Below are positions 20,023-28,513 of a stretch of DNA of 64,000 nucleotides, in pieces. The stretch is from the NCBI RefSeq assembly GCF_004354555.1, contig NZ_PUFH01000005.1:248001-312000 (forward strand). The letters are read 5' to 3'. A model generated the notes under the pieces. That model searched no databases and was not told the DNA's origin. It was given only the letters and a program-made list of their open reading frames with translations. Each line of letters opens with the position of its first letter. The first letter of the stretch is position 1. The position numbers and the translations under genes were made by a program. This stretch comes from Leuconostoc citreum (GTDB taxonomy: Bacteria > Bacillota > Bacilli > Lactobacillales > Lactobacillaceae).

Positions 20023-21414
20023 ATGGCAAGTAATGTAAGTATTGAACAAAATAGCGGCAAGCTACCTTGGAATGAGCGTCTAAGCTATGGTATTAGTGAT
20101 TTTGCTTGTAGCTTTAGCTTTAACCTTGTTGGCACCTATTTAATGTATTTTTATACTGATGTATTCGGTATTACAGCTAGTGCCGTCGGTACTTTAATGC
20201 TCGTAGCCCGCGTTATTGATGCTATTGACGGCCCAATTTGGGGGATTTTAATTGATCATACACACACAAGATGGGGGAAAAGTCGACCTTATTTTTTGTG
20301 GTTTAATGCCCCCTTCACTTTTTTCTCCATTCTTTGCTTCACAACGCCCGACTTACCCATGACTTGGAAAATTGTCTGGGCCTATGTCACCTATATTGGT
20401 GTAGACGTTTTATATTCAGCCATCAATATTCCATTAACATCAATTTTACCAAGTATGACAACTGATCCAAAAGAACGTGTTTTACTATCAACAATCCGTT
20501 CGTTGTTCTCTAACTTTGGTGGTACTTTAATATCCGTTATTGCCTTACCCTTAGTTACACTGATTGGTGGTAAAGATCAAAGCCGCGGTTTTTTCTGGGT
20601 AGCTGTACTAGGCGCCTCAGTATTCTTTGTACTCTATCTAGTCGCGTTTTTCAACTTAAGAGAACACGTTCAGACACGTTCATCGCAACAAGCTTTGCCA
20701 ATTAAAGAGTCTTTAAAAGCACTAAAAAGAAATTGGCCTTGGTTAATTGTTGTTTTGGAAATTTTTATTTATTGGATTGGCATGAGTGCTAAGGGACAGG
20801 TAACGATGTACTTCTTCAAGTATAATCTAAACGCCCCAGGTTTAATTCCGTTAGCGCTATTCTTTAATGCAGCAGGTATCATTTCGGTTTTCTTAACGCC
20901 ATATGTGGTTGGCAAATTAGGCAAGAAGAATACCATGCTGGCTGGGTTATTTATTGGCATTATTGGTCAAGCCATTCTAGGCATTGGCGCCCATATGTTA
21001 AATATTCCAATTGTTATTATTGGTATAATCGTCGGTAATTTTGGTAATGGCTTTGTGGGTGCACTACCAGCGGTATTGTTATCTGATGCTGTTGATTACG
21101 GCGAATGGAAAAACGGCGTACGTGCAGAAGGTATTGTCACTTCAGCCTCCAGTTTTACCGCTAAATTTGGTATGGGATTAGGTGGCGCAATCACAGGTTG
21201 GCTTTTAGCACTGGGACAATATGTTCCAAATAAGACGCAAAGTGCCTCTTCGCTGTTGAGTATCGAATTTAATTACGTTTGGATTCCTCTCATCGCTCTC
21301 TTTATTGGATTTATGCTTGTCGTTTTTTTTAATTTAACTGCAGAGAAAGAAAAGCAGATGAATCAAGATTTAGCAATTAAACATCAGCGTGAAAACGATG
21401 AATATTCAATGTAG
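20023..21414 (+). CDS. GPH family sugar carrier (MelB-like), probably alpha-glucosides
   Basis: 463 residues, about 12 membrane segments. GPH features include ERLSYGISDFACSFSF at the N-terminus, the loop DGPIWGILIDHTHTRWGKSRPYF near residue 65-88 and the cytoplasmic repeat DAVDYGEWKNGVRAEG. It has no C-terminal IIA domain. Located 40 bases after the GH13 gene in the same operon, it probably brings in isomaltose or isomalto-oligosaccharides; no ABC or PTS transporter is linked. It is a distant paralogue of the lactose carrier at 1695-3101. Confidence 0.87.
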   Translation: MASNVSIEQNSGKLPWNERLSYGISDFACSFSFNLVGTYLMYFYTDVFGITASAVGTLMLVARVIDAIDGPIWGILIDHTHTRWGKSRPYFLWFNAPFTFFSILCFTTPDLPMTWKIVWAYVTYIGVDVLYSAINIPLTSILPSMTTDPKERVLLSTIRSLFSNFGGTLISVIALPLVTLIGGKDQSRGFFWVAVLGASVFFVLYLVAFFNLREHVQTRSSQQALPIKESLKALKRNWPWLIVVLEIFIYWIGMSAKGQVTMYFFKYNLNAPGLIPLALFFNAAGIISVFLTPYVVGKLGKKNTMLAGLFIGIIGQAILGIGAHMLNIPIVIIGIIVGNFGNGFVGALPAVLLSDAVDYGEWKNGVRAEGIVTSASSFTAKFGMGLGGAITGWLLALGQYVPNKTQSASSLLSIEFNYVWIPLIALFIGFMLVVFFNLTAEKEKQMNQDLAIKHQRENDEYSM

Positions 21415-21415
21415 T

Positions 21416-21456
21416 CACAAACAAAAAAACGCCATTTTGGCGTTTTTTTGTTTGTG
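21416..21456. terminator. Strong bidirectional terminator
   Basis: A 19-base perfect stem CACAAACAAAAAAACGCCA with its complement and a TTT loop. A/T tracts on both sides let it serve the GPH gene (plus) and the PTS IIB gene (minus), which converge here. Confidence 0.9.
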
Positions 21457-21491
21457 TTATATTTTTTGTAACACAATGGTATGGTAACAAG

Positions 21492-21809
21492 TTAATTCAA
21501 CAAATCGAGTGCTTGTTTCAAAACGCGTTCACCATTCATCAGACCATAATCTTGCATACTGATTACAACCAAAGGAATGTTTCGTTCTGATAACTTTGCT
21601 TTAAAGTCATCCGCCATATAACTAACTTGTGGTCCTAACATCACACAGTCGACCTGTCGACTAGCCAGTTCTTGGTCAAAACCAGAAACAGCCGTCGCAA
21701 AAATATCAACATCAACTTTTAACGTTTCAGCTGATTTCTTCATTTTACTCACAAGTAAACTGGTACTCATACCAGCTGCGCAACATAGCATAATTGTTTT
21801 TTTTGACAT
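21492..21809 (-). CDS. PTS lactose/cellobiose-type IIB component
   Basis: 105 residues. The N-terminal CCAAGMSTSLLVSKM carries the phosphorylated cysteine (Cys9 or Cys10) in the P-loop typical of the cellobiose/chitobiose IIB fold; the later LGPQVSYMADDFK segment also fits. It passes phosphate from IIA to sugar bound by IIC. It lies 19 bases downstream of the IIC gene. No IIA gene occurs in the window, so the IIA must be supplied from elsewhere. Confidence 0.93.
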   Translation of the reverse strand: MSKKTIMLCCAAGMSTSLLVSKMKKSAETLKVDVDIFATAVSGFDQELASRQVDCVMLGPQVSYMADDFKAKLSERNIPLVVISMQDYGLMNGERVLKQALDLLN

Positions 21810-21828
21810 AATAGTCTACTTCTATTTC

Positions 21829-23130
21829 TTAACGTTGCTTGGCCAAAACAGCCTCGCTTATCTTCATAAATGGTATATAAAACAAGACTCCAACGGTAAA
21901 ACTAATAACTTGAACAACAATGGCTCGCCAATCGCCACCAGTTGCCAAAAAGCCATTAAGCAACGGCGGTGTCGTCCATGGCACTAATACCACCGTTTTA
22001 TTCATTAGACCAAGGACAGTAGCAGAATAGGCAATTAACAACGAAATAATTGGTGTTAAAACGAATGGAATGAGTAGTGGAATATTAAAAACAATAGGAT
22101 ACCCATAAATAACTGGCTCGTTAATATTAAAAATACCAGGGACTATGGACAGTTTAGTAACTTCTCGACTTGCTTTGACTCGCGAGAATATGAACGTAAC
22201 AACTAATAAACACAAGGTACTACCAGTCCCACCCATCATACCAAACGTATCTCTGAAAACACTGGTAATAATATATGGTACATGATCCCCGGCTGCGAAA
22301 GCCTGCATATTTTTATTTGTATTAATCAATAGTACCGGATCCAATAACGTCCCATTTATTACAGCCTGATGTATGCCAAATCCAAATAGTAGATTACCCA
22401 CTGTGTAAATTAATAAAAAGCCAGGCAGACTGGTATTTACGCGTCGTAAAGGTTCTTGAATAATCGTTGTAATCAGCTTGATAAGATCAGTATGAAACAC
22501 AACCAGTAAGACTGCAGAAATAATGGCCAAGATTGCAATAACAACTATGGTTGGAATCAACGTGAGAAAAGAGGCACTAACTGCTGGTGGTACGTTTTCG
22601 CCAAGATTAATTTTTATTTTTTCAATCCTAGACAGCTTGATAAATAATTCAGCGGCAAATAAACCAATAATAATGCCTGCAAACATACCTGTCACACCAA
22701 TATTACTATAAGACAAGAAACCTGATATATCAACTAGTTTCTTTGTCCCCACTGGTAACGCTTGTATCGTTGTCGGCATCACGACAATTAAACCAGCTAA
22801 TGCAACAATTGCTGTACCTAATGCATTTTTGTAATTACGATTTTGTGCTAGACAATAAGCAACAACTGGTGCAATCAGTAGTCCAGCTATATTTAGCGTA
22901 CCATTAACTATCAGATTTCCAAAAGTTTGGTAATTTGTTAATAAACTGCCCTTTAAGAATAGTGGAAAAAACACATTGTTAATCAATACACCTAAACCGG
23001 CCAAAATAAATAAAGGCATAATCATCGCAAAAGCGTCCCTTAAGGATCTTAGATAAATTTGATTTCCCACTTTGATAGAAATTTGCGTGAACCTTTCTAT
23101 GAAGCGTTGCCAAAGATTTTTAGTCGTCAT
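21829..23130 (-). CDS. PTS lactose/cellobiose-type IIC component
   Basis: 433 residues, about ten hydrophobic segments. IIC motifs: SLRDAFAMIMPLFILAGLG at the N-terminus, FGIHQAVINGTLLDPV in the middle, GIFNINEPVIYGYPIVFNIPLLIPFV (the NEP substrate-site motif) and WTTPPLLNGFLATGGDWRA. It transports and phosphorylates a beta-glucoside such as cellobiose. The start overlaps the 3' end of the phospho-beta-glucosidase reading frame by 11 bases. With that enzyme frameshifted, sugar phosphate formed here may not be cleaved by a linked enzyme. Confidence 0.93.
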   Translation of the reverse strand: MTTKNLWQRFIERFTQISIKVGNQIYLRSLRDAFAMIMPLFILAGLGVLINNVFFPLFLKGSLLTNYQTFGNLIVNGTLNIAGLLIAPVVAYCLAQNRNYKNALGTAIVALAGLIVVMPTTIQALPVGTKKLVDISGFLSYSNIGVTGMFAGIIIGLFAAELFIKLSRIEKIKINLGENVPPAVSASFLTLIPTIVVIAILAIISAVLLVVFHTDLIKLITTIIQEPLRRVNTSLPGFLLIYTVGNLLFGFGIHQAVINGTLLDPVLLINTNKNMQAFAAGDHVPYIITSVFRDTFGMMGGTGSTLCLLVVTFIFSRVKASREVTKLSIVPGIFNINEPVIYGYPIVFNIPLLIPFVLTPIISLLIAYSATVLGLMNKTVVLVPWTTPPLLNGFLATGGDWRAIVVQVISFTVGVLFYIPFMKISEAVLAKQR

Positions 23131-24519
23131 TATACACTTCTCCTTTCTGACTCAGCTGAGTATCTTTTTCAGCTATGAACTTTTTAAACCAAAAATAACT
23201 TTTTTTAGGAATGCGTTTGAGATCTTTTGTATCTTTATTTGTACGATTAACATAGACTAGACCATACCTTTTTTCAACATTCCCTTTTGAACTTGGAATA
23301 TCAATTAATCCCCAACCTAAATACCCAATAACATTTGCGCCATCTATCTCAATGGCTTTACACATTTCGTTAATATGCTCTTGATGATATGCTATACGGT
23401 AATCATCGTTAATCATGTTTTTGCCATCGTAATGTTCAATCGCACCAATACCATTTTCTGCAGCTAAAATTGGTAAATTATAGCGATTATGCATTTTTGT
23501 AATTGTATTTCTAAAGCCTATTGCATCAATTTGCCAACCAAAATCAGACGTCTTTAGGTTGACGTTAGCAATATGCCCATCTGACATAAATGTATTTGGT
23601 GCACGCTTGTTATCGATTAAGTTACTATCAATAACCAAACTATAATAATAACTGAAAGCTAGAAAGTCGCTGGTTATATTGGGATAGTTCAACGCAGCTT
23701 GTTCCAATTCATCAAGCAGTTGCGTGAAACCATGTTTTTGCATATACTTGATCACTTCTGGTGAACGTTTACCTGTAGCAAAAAAACTGAGAAAATCTTC
23801 ATTTATAAATTCCATTGCTTTACGTGTATACATCACATCGTTAGGTAGTTGAGATGCTGGATACATTTCTTGATAGGCAACCATCCCACCAACTTTAAGG
23901 TTCGAAAAGTGATGTATATAATCAGCAATTTCAACATAAGCAATGAGCGAGTTGTTGGCTATTTGTACAGCTCAGTAAGCGTTTGTTCCCCGACCAAATA
24001 ACCCGAATTGCCAAACCCTTCTGCAAAGGTCATACAATTTTGTTCATTAATCGGAATCCAGTAAGGCACCTTTTTAGCAAATTTATCAATTACAATTTTG
24101 GCAAATCGTACAAAAGCTTCTCTGACATGATCACTGATAAGTCCATTAAATCTTTGCGCTAGCGATAGCGGCATATCAAAATGATATAAGCAAACAATTG
24201 GTGTAATATCTTGGGCTATTAAGTCATCAATAAATTGTTCATAGAATTTTAGTCCTTGTTCATTAACAGCGCCATCACCATCTGGGATAACACGTGACCA
24301 AGAGATTTGAAATCTATAAGCATTCATTCCGGCATGCTTCATCAAAACAAAATCTTCTTTATACTTGTGGTACGAATCAATTGCAATCTTAAAGTCGCTT
24401 TGTTCCTGACTAGCTTGCTTAATATCGTAAACTGATGGTCCCTTTCCCGCTATATTCCAAGCGCCTTCGGTTTGCATACTTGAAACCGAATTACCCCATA
24501 AAAACCGTTTTTTTACCAT
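23120..24519 (-). pseudogene. 6-phospho-beta-glucosidase (GH1), split by a frameshift
   Basis: Two adjoining frames together make one GH1 enzyme. The upstream part (from 24519; ATG nine bases after GGAGG) has the N-terminus FLWGNSVSSMQTEGAWN and acid/base region IPINEQNCMTF, and stops at TAG 23959-23961. The downstream frame supplies IANNSLIAYVEIADYIHHF, then the nucleophile region ILAAENGIG and the phosphate-binding tail KKSYFWFKK. The break is at AAA (23962-23964 on the minus strand): a fourth A would read TELYKIANN straight through and give about 471 residues, the normal family length. Either a real single-base deletion or a homopolymer sequencing error. Confidence 0.88.
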
Positions 24520-24561
24520 AAAACATAACCTCCGCATAAAAAATAAGTAACTTATACACGT

Positions 24562-24600
24562 ATTATCTCGCTTTTATATAATTTGTCAATACAAATTATA
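24562..24600 (-). promoter_or_regulatory. Promoter and GntR operator of the beta-glucoside PTS operon
   Basis: A perfect inverted repeat TATAATTTGT-CAAT-ACAAATTATA (24577-24600) covers the minus-strand -35 TTGACA (24584-24589). A GATAAT -10 box (24562-24567) follows after 16 bases. This is a likely operator for the divergently encoded GntR regulator at 24688. Confidence 0.7.
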
Positions 24601-24687
24601 TATTTATATTTACAACATAAGAATATATATTTATCTATATAAAATATGGTATTATAGTGTTGATTAACTAGAAAAAGGATTTCCAGT

Positions 24688-25404
24688 ATGAGCTTATACC
24701 AACAAGTTGCAAAAAAATTACGTCAGCGCATCGAAGCAGGTAATTACCAACCAGGCGAAGCATTACCGAGACAAGCTGAATTAGCACTAGAATTTAATAC
24801 ATCTCGCGTCACAATCCAGAAGGCACTAGACATTCTTTTTAACGATAACTTAATTATTAGGAAACAAGGTAGTGGTACGTACGTCTCGCCCACTTATTCT
24901 TCAGCGCTAGACATTATTTCATCTCAATATGGTGGTACAACACAGTTATTTGCTGGCAAAGCAACTGTTTCAACACAAGTATTGCACTTTGAAATTCGCC
25001 TGCCAACAGATGAAGAAAGTCAAAAACTGCATATTGAAAGTACAATACCTGTGTATGATATCTACCGCTTAAGAAAATTAGATAATAATCCATACGAATT
25101 AACTAAATCTATCATGCCGTTATCTGTCATTTCAAATTTAACTAAGGAAGTTGCAGAGCGTTCTATTTTTGCCTTTATCCAGCATGATTTAGGACTCGAA
25201 ATCGGTAATGCTGTTCGACGAATAAGTGCAGACAAAACGAAAAATGACGATATCCAATACCTTGACTGTGAAACGCACGACCCTATTTTGCAAGTCTCAC
25301 AAACTGTTAGTTTAAAAGATGGTCGTATATTCGAATATGCACAGACACGTCACCGCTATGATAAAGGAAGCATTGTAGTATTTAATAAAGTGCCAATGGT
25401 TTAA
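24688..25404 (+). CDS. GntR/HutC family regulator with UTRA domain
   Basis: 238 residues. The N-terminal winged helix (1-70) has LYQQVAKKLRQRIEAGNYQPGEALPRQ and FNTSRVTIQKALDILFNDNLIIRKQGSGTYV; the C-terminal UTRA sensor domain (about 85-235) includes VYDIYRLRKLDNNPYELTKS and the closing FEYAQTRHRYDKGSIVVF. UTRA domains bind small effectors such as sugar phosphates. Divergent from the GH1/PTS operon with an operator-like repeat between, so it is most likely the local repressor of beta-glucoside use. Confidence 0.9.
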   Translation: MSLYQQVAKKLRQRIEAGNYQPGEALPRQAELALEFNTSRVTIQKALDILFNDNLIIRKQGSGTYVSPTYSSALDIISSQYGGTTQLFAGKATVSTQVLHFEIRLPTDEESQKLHIESTIPVYDIYRLRKLDNNPYELTKSIMPLSVISNLTKEVAERSIFAFIQHDLGLEIGNAVRRISADKTKNDDIQYLDCETHDPILQVSQTVSLKDGRIFEYAQTRHRYDKGSIVVFNKVPMV

Positions 25405-25410
25405 CGTTAC

Positions 25411-25439
25411 ATGACATCAAAAACTGGCTATGTTATAAT
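25411..25439 (+). promoter_or_regulatory. Promoter of the MscL-like gene and its leader
   Basis: ATGACA (25411-25416), 17 bases, and an extended -10 TGTTATAAT (TATAAT at 25434-25439). This is a strong consensus promoter about 170 bases upstream of the coding start, implying a long leader. Confidence 0.7.
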
Positions 25440-25445
25440 AAATCC

Positions 25446-25550
25446 GTAGCAATGGTCGATTGTATGTATAAATCGCCTACAAGTATAATAGGCGCGCAAT
25501 TTTCTTAAACATGTTAATGAATGGCCATCGAATATGGTGGTCATTTTTAT
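25446..25550 (+). ncRNA. Structured 5' leader with terminator-like hairpin (candidate riboswitch or attenuator)
   Basis: About 100 bases after the promoter hold three potential stems. GGTCGATT with AATCGCC (about 25454-25477) competes with CGCCT/AGGCG (25474-25478 with 25490-25494), since both use the CGCC segment. Next comes AATGGCCA/TGGTCATT (25520-25527 with 25538-25545; one G-U pair) followed by TTTTTATT, which looks like an intrinsic terminator placed before the coding region. I could not assign it to a known riboswitch class. Confidence 0.4.
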
Positions 25551-25608
25551 TGTTACTACGAGTATCTTGCACGTAACTAAGATCATGACATCTATCTAAG
25601 AGGACATT

Positions 25609-26085
25609 ATGAAAAATCCCCAACAATTTTTTAAAGCACAAACGAACCAAGTCATCAATAAATCAACTGAATCTTTTGGCCAATTCAAACAATTTCTTTT
25701 TGCCCCAAACCTGTTAACATTTGTTATCTCAGTTGTTGTTGGTAATAGTTTTGGTGCAACAGTCAAGGAATTAGTCAACACTGTTTCTGGTGTATTAGCC
25801 TTTGTACATCTATGGCTTTTTTCAAAATCACATGTCATGAACTATACCTTCATCACAAAACCCTTTGGTGCATTTTTTAATAGTTTAATTACGATGATTT
25901 TTATTGCTTTTATTGTTTTTTATACAATAAAATTTATCAATGATACTTTAATTGTCAACTCAGTTGATAAGTGGGGATATAATCAAGCACACGCTGATGC
26001 ACTAAAACTCCAGCAACAAAACGAAAAAACAATTGCACTTCAACACCAAATTCTTGAACAATTAAAAAAACGCAATGACCGATAG
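25609..26085 (+). CDS. mscL: MscL-like large-conductance mechanosensitive channel
   Basis: 158 residues with two membrane segments. The first (APNLLTFVISVVVGNSFGATVKELVNT, about 31-58) has the small-residue/hydrophobic pattern of the MscL pore helix, and the second (FGAFFNSLITMIFIAFIVFYTIKFIN, about 84-109) matches the outer helix. A 25-residue N-terminal extension and a Gln-rich coiled C-terminal tail (LQQQNEKTIALQHQILEQLKK) make it somewhat longer than standard MscL. It would open under membrane tension to release solutes in hypo-osmotic shock. Confidence 0.85.
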   Translation: MKNPQQFFKAQTNQVINKSTESFGQFKQFLFAPNLLTFVISVVVGNSFGATVKELVNTVSGVLAFVHLWLFSKSHVMNYTFITKPFGAFFNSLITMIFIAFIVFYTIKFINDTLIVNSVDKWGYNQAHADALKLQQQNEKTIALQHQILEQLKKRNDR

Positions 26086-26094
26086 TTTGTCTGC

Positions 26095-26149
26095 ATTAAT
26101 GTAACAAAAAAGCACAACGACTAACGTTGTGCTTTTTTGTTACATTAAT
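26095..26149. terminator. Very long bidirectional terminator
   Basis: Perfect 25-base stem: ATTAATGTAACAAAAAAGCA plus CAACG, loop ACTAA, and the exact complement ending at 26149. A and T tracts within the stem allow termination on either strand, between the converging mscL and 26151-26276 genes. Confidence 0.9.
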
Positions 26150-26150
26150 A

Positions 26151-26276
26151 TTAATCCGCTTTTTTATAATCAGCGTTTTTCGGATTGTGTTCAAACACAT
26201 CTTCCTTATCCGTTGAGTTTGGATCGTCTTTTTTATTTTGCTTCTTTACATCAATATCTTCTTCGTTATTAGTCAT
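26151..26276 (-). CDS. 41-residue acidic hydrophilic protein
   Basis: ATG at 26274-26276 follows AGGAG with good spacing. The product begins MTNNEEDIDVKKQNKKDD and ends EHNPKNADYKKAD; it is highly charged with no hydrophobic segment. Family not recognised. It sits 70 bases downstream of a GlsB-like stress gene and next to the long terminator, so it may belong to the same stress-response group. Confidence 0.6.
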   Translation of the reverse strand: MTNNEEDIDVKKQNKKDDPNSTDKEDVFEHNPKNADYKKAD

Positions 26277-26346
26277 GTGATTATTCTCCTTTTTATATCT
26301 GTACAAACAGCTTAGTCAAGTTATAACCTGTCGACTATGGTAACTA

Positions 26347-26595
26347 CTATTTACTTGTTTTGCTTGTAATCCATGAAACAATAAGTACCAGAATTACCGC
26401 ACCGATTATCGAAGGAATTAGAGCCATACCAGCAAGACTTGGGCCCCATGCACCTAGTAAATGCTCGCCAAGCCAAGAACCAACTAATCCTGCAACAATA
26501 TTGCTAACCCATCCCATGGCTGCACCACGACTAGTAATGGCACCAGCAATAGCACCGATAATTGCGCCAACAATAAGTGTCCATATCAATCCCAT
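26347..26595 (-). CDS. GlsB/YeaQ/YmgE family stress membrane protein
   Basis: 82 residues with three hydrophobic, glycine-rich helices (LIVGAIIGAIAGAI, WVSNIVAGLVGSWLGEHLLG, LIPSIIGAVILVLIVSWI). Formerly called transglycosylase-associated proteins, these are small membrane proteins induced by general stress. A close paralogue lies at 42451-42696 with almost the same sequence, inside the Gls24 operon. This copy is surrounded by other tiny genes, each with its own Shine-Dalgarno site. Confidence 0.9.
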   Translation of the reverse strand: MGLIWTLIVGAIIGAIAGAITSRGAAMGWVSNIVAGLVGSWLGEHLLGAWGPSLAGMALIPSIIGAVILVLIVSWITSKTSK

Positions 26596-26693
26596 AATAC
26601 CCTCACTTTCTAGTTCCTTTTAGAACTATTATCCATTATACTACTACAGGATGATTTAATCAATTACGCATGTATCTCATCATTTTATAGCGT

Positions 26694-26828
26694 TTAACCA
26701 TGAATCTGGTCTTCCAGCTTGTCACCAGCTTTATCAATACTTTTTGCAGTGAAAATAGTTCCCGCCACAACAATTCCACCAACAATAAGGCTCGAGGCAA
26801 CCATAAATTTAAAAATAGACTTCAGCAT
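26694..26828 (-). CDS. 44-residue single-span membrane protein
   Basis: ATG at 26826-26828, eight bases after GGAGG. One hydrophobic helix (FMVASSLIVGGIVVAGTIF) is followed by an amphipathic, charged tail ending DKAGDKLEDQIHG. Not recognised. Size and tail resemble small phage-shock or stress-linked membrane proteins, but this is only a resemblance. Confidence 0.6.
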   Translation of the reverse strand: MLKSIFKFMVASSLIVGGIVVAGTIFTAKSIDKAGDKLEDQIHG

Positions 26829-26868
26829 ATACTATTCCTCCATTAATCTTAACTTTAGTTATACACCC

Positions 26869-26994
26869 TTATTTTTTCTCAATTTTAGGGCGTGTCGCTT
26901 TAATTTCATGATAAACACTGAACATCAGTTGTGCAACAGCAAGTAAAAGTGATAACTTACTCCAAAATCCCGTTCCGGTTCTTAATTTTTTCAT
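26869..26994 (-). CDS. 41-residue small membrane protein
   Basis: ATG at 26992-26994 preceded by AGAGGTG. Begins MKKLRTGTGFWSKLS, then a short hydrophobic segment (LLLAVAQLMFSVYHEI), then a basic tail. Not recognised. It is the first of four small minus-strand genes (26994 to 26151). Confidence 0.55.
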   Translation of the reverse strand: MKKLRTGTGFWSKLSLLLAVAQLMFSVYHEIKATRPKIEKK

Positions 26995-27090
26995 AATAAA
27001 CACCTCTTTCTGCTTCTGGTATTTCTAACCTTGCCCTAATTATACCCTTTTAAACGCTTATTTTCAAACAAGCTGTATATTGGTCACCTA

Positions 27091-27594
27091 TCAAGACTGC
27101 CGTTGCGTAGTGATTACCTGTTTAATCTGTCTCTCTGGTGCGTACTTCTCTGCCCAACGCACTGGCTTGAGAACTTTATTAGTGACCTTATCACGATGAA
27201 CTGTACCATCAGGAAATAATTTCTGCATGTTCGCATTGTGTATAATATCTAATATTTCGGTTGGATCAACACCCATTAAAACATAACTGCCAAATGATAA
27301 ATAAATAATGTCTCCAAGTGAATCAGCTTGTTGCACAATGACATCATTTTGGTTCATTCCCTTAGTCATAATTTTCTCTTTTGCAGCCAGTAAACGTCGA
27401 TTAATTTCTTGAAATGTTTGCGCTATTTCCTCCTCTTTATCACAATTACTTACTGCGAGTTCAGTTAGTTCTTCCAAAATAAAACCAACTCGGTTCATCA
27501 GGTCAGCCTGCTGTAATTTTTTTGGCGCGGCTGGTTCTCGATCATCAAAAAAGCGGTGAAACGCTTGCGCTTGGTTATAAAGTTGATTGGTCAT
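27091..27594 (-). CDS. MazG-like nucleotide pyrophosphohydrolase
   Basis: About 167 residues from the ATG at 27592-27594, which has GGGGG upstream; a TTG-initiated extension to 27612 would cover that site and is unlikely. The all-alpha fold and acidic helix motifs are typical: RVGFILEELTELAVSNCDKEEE carries ExxE, and QQADSLGDIIYLSFGSYVLMG carries the DxxxD metal-binding pair. The VDPTEILDIIHNANMQKLFPDGTVHRD segment is seen in HisE/MazG-like house-cleaning enzymes. Probably hydrolyses a nucleoside triphosphate; substrate unknown. Confidence 0.82.
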   Translation of the reverse strand: MTNQLYNQAQAFHRFFDDREPAAPKKLQQADLMNRVGFILEELTELAVSNCDKEEEIAQTFQEINRRLLAAKEKIMTKGMNQNDVIVQQADSLGDIIYLSFGSYVLMGVDPTEILDIIHNANMQKLFPDGTVHRDKVTNKVLKPVRWAEKYAPERQIKQVITTQRQS

Positions 27595-27625
27595 TAGTTG
27601 TTCCCCCCACAAAATAGGTTATGGT

Positions 27626-28513
27626 TTATGCCACAATATATTTCACCGCAATTGCTTGAAATAACATTATTTTTTCAGTTCGTGTGACAAATACTCTTTG
27701 GTCTGACAATTCAAATTTGTTAGCTATCATTTTCAATAATATTTTTTTATAAACTTCTATTGACAATTCAAGGGCAAATTGCGATGTTTTGTTATCTAAA
27801 TGTTTTATTATTTTTGCACTACAGTTATAGTGACTGATAGCAATGTCACTGAGCTGTTGTAATGCTTTTTTTATATCCTGTTCTTTTTTCAGCATGATAT
27901 CTTCGCTGGATAACTCGGCATCGAATTGTAACAACGATTTTGGTATAAAACAACGCTGCGCCAACAAATCTTCATGGAAATCTCTAATAATGTTAGTTAA
28001 TTGCAAGGCTATGCCAACGTTGATAATATCTTGCTTCATCATTTGAATAGGTTTTCCCGATAAAATGGTGTAAATCATACAACCTACCGTACCAGCAACT
28101 TGATAACAATAGACTTCAAGCTCTTGGACAGTTTCAAATGAGACATGATTGAGATCTGACTTTTGCCCAGCAATCATATCAAGCATATCTTGCGCATCTA
28201 TATCAAACACATGGAATATGTAAGCAACTTTTTCGCCAATTGTAGAAAGAGAGGTCACAATAATGTCGTGAGCAATCATTGCAGTCTGCCAACTATTGAC
28301 CAACGCATTGAAAGCATCTGCGTTTCCTGTATCGGCAGCATCATCTAATTGTCGCAAAAAATCATATAAAACAAAGATACTAAACGCTTGATAACGCGGT
28401 AATCTTGAAAAGGCGAAGTAAAAAGACGATGATTTCTTTTTTATTGCCTGTCGACTATCTAATAAATGCACTAACACTGAGTCAATGGCTTGCTTTTTTG
28501 CTTTTGTATTCAT
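27626..28513 (-). CDS. crtM: Dehydrosqualene synthase
   Basis: 295 residues. Joins two farnesyl diphosphate molecules to give 4,4'-diapophytoene (dehydrosqualene). The two Asp-rich motifs of squalene/phytoene synthases are seen: DDAAD at residues 57-61 and DFHED at residues 178-182 in LTNIIRDFHEDLLAQRCFIP. The YCYQVAGTVG segment lies near residue 135. The start overlaps the crtN stop as TAATG, so it is translationally coupled and co-expressed with crtN. No crtO, P or Q homologues follow, so the pathway should stop at 4,4'-diaponeurosporene. Confidence 0.93.
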   Translation of the reverse strand: MNTKAKKQAIDSVLVHLLDSRQAIKKKSSSFYFAFSRLPRYQAFSIFVLYDFLRQLDDAADTGNADAFNALVNSWQTAMIAHDIIVTSLSTIGEKVAYIFHVFDIDAQDMLDMIAGQKSDLNHVSFETVQELEVYCYQVAGTVGCMIYTILSGKPIQMMKQDIINVGIALQLTNIIRDFHEDLLAQRCFIPKSLLQFDAELSSEDIMLKKEQDIKKALQQLSDIAISHYNCSAKIIKHLDNKTSQFALELSIEVYKKILLKMIANKFELSDQRVFVTRTEKIMLFQAIAVKYIVA

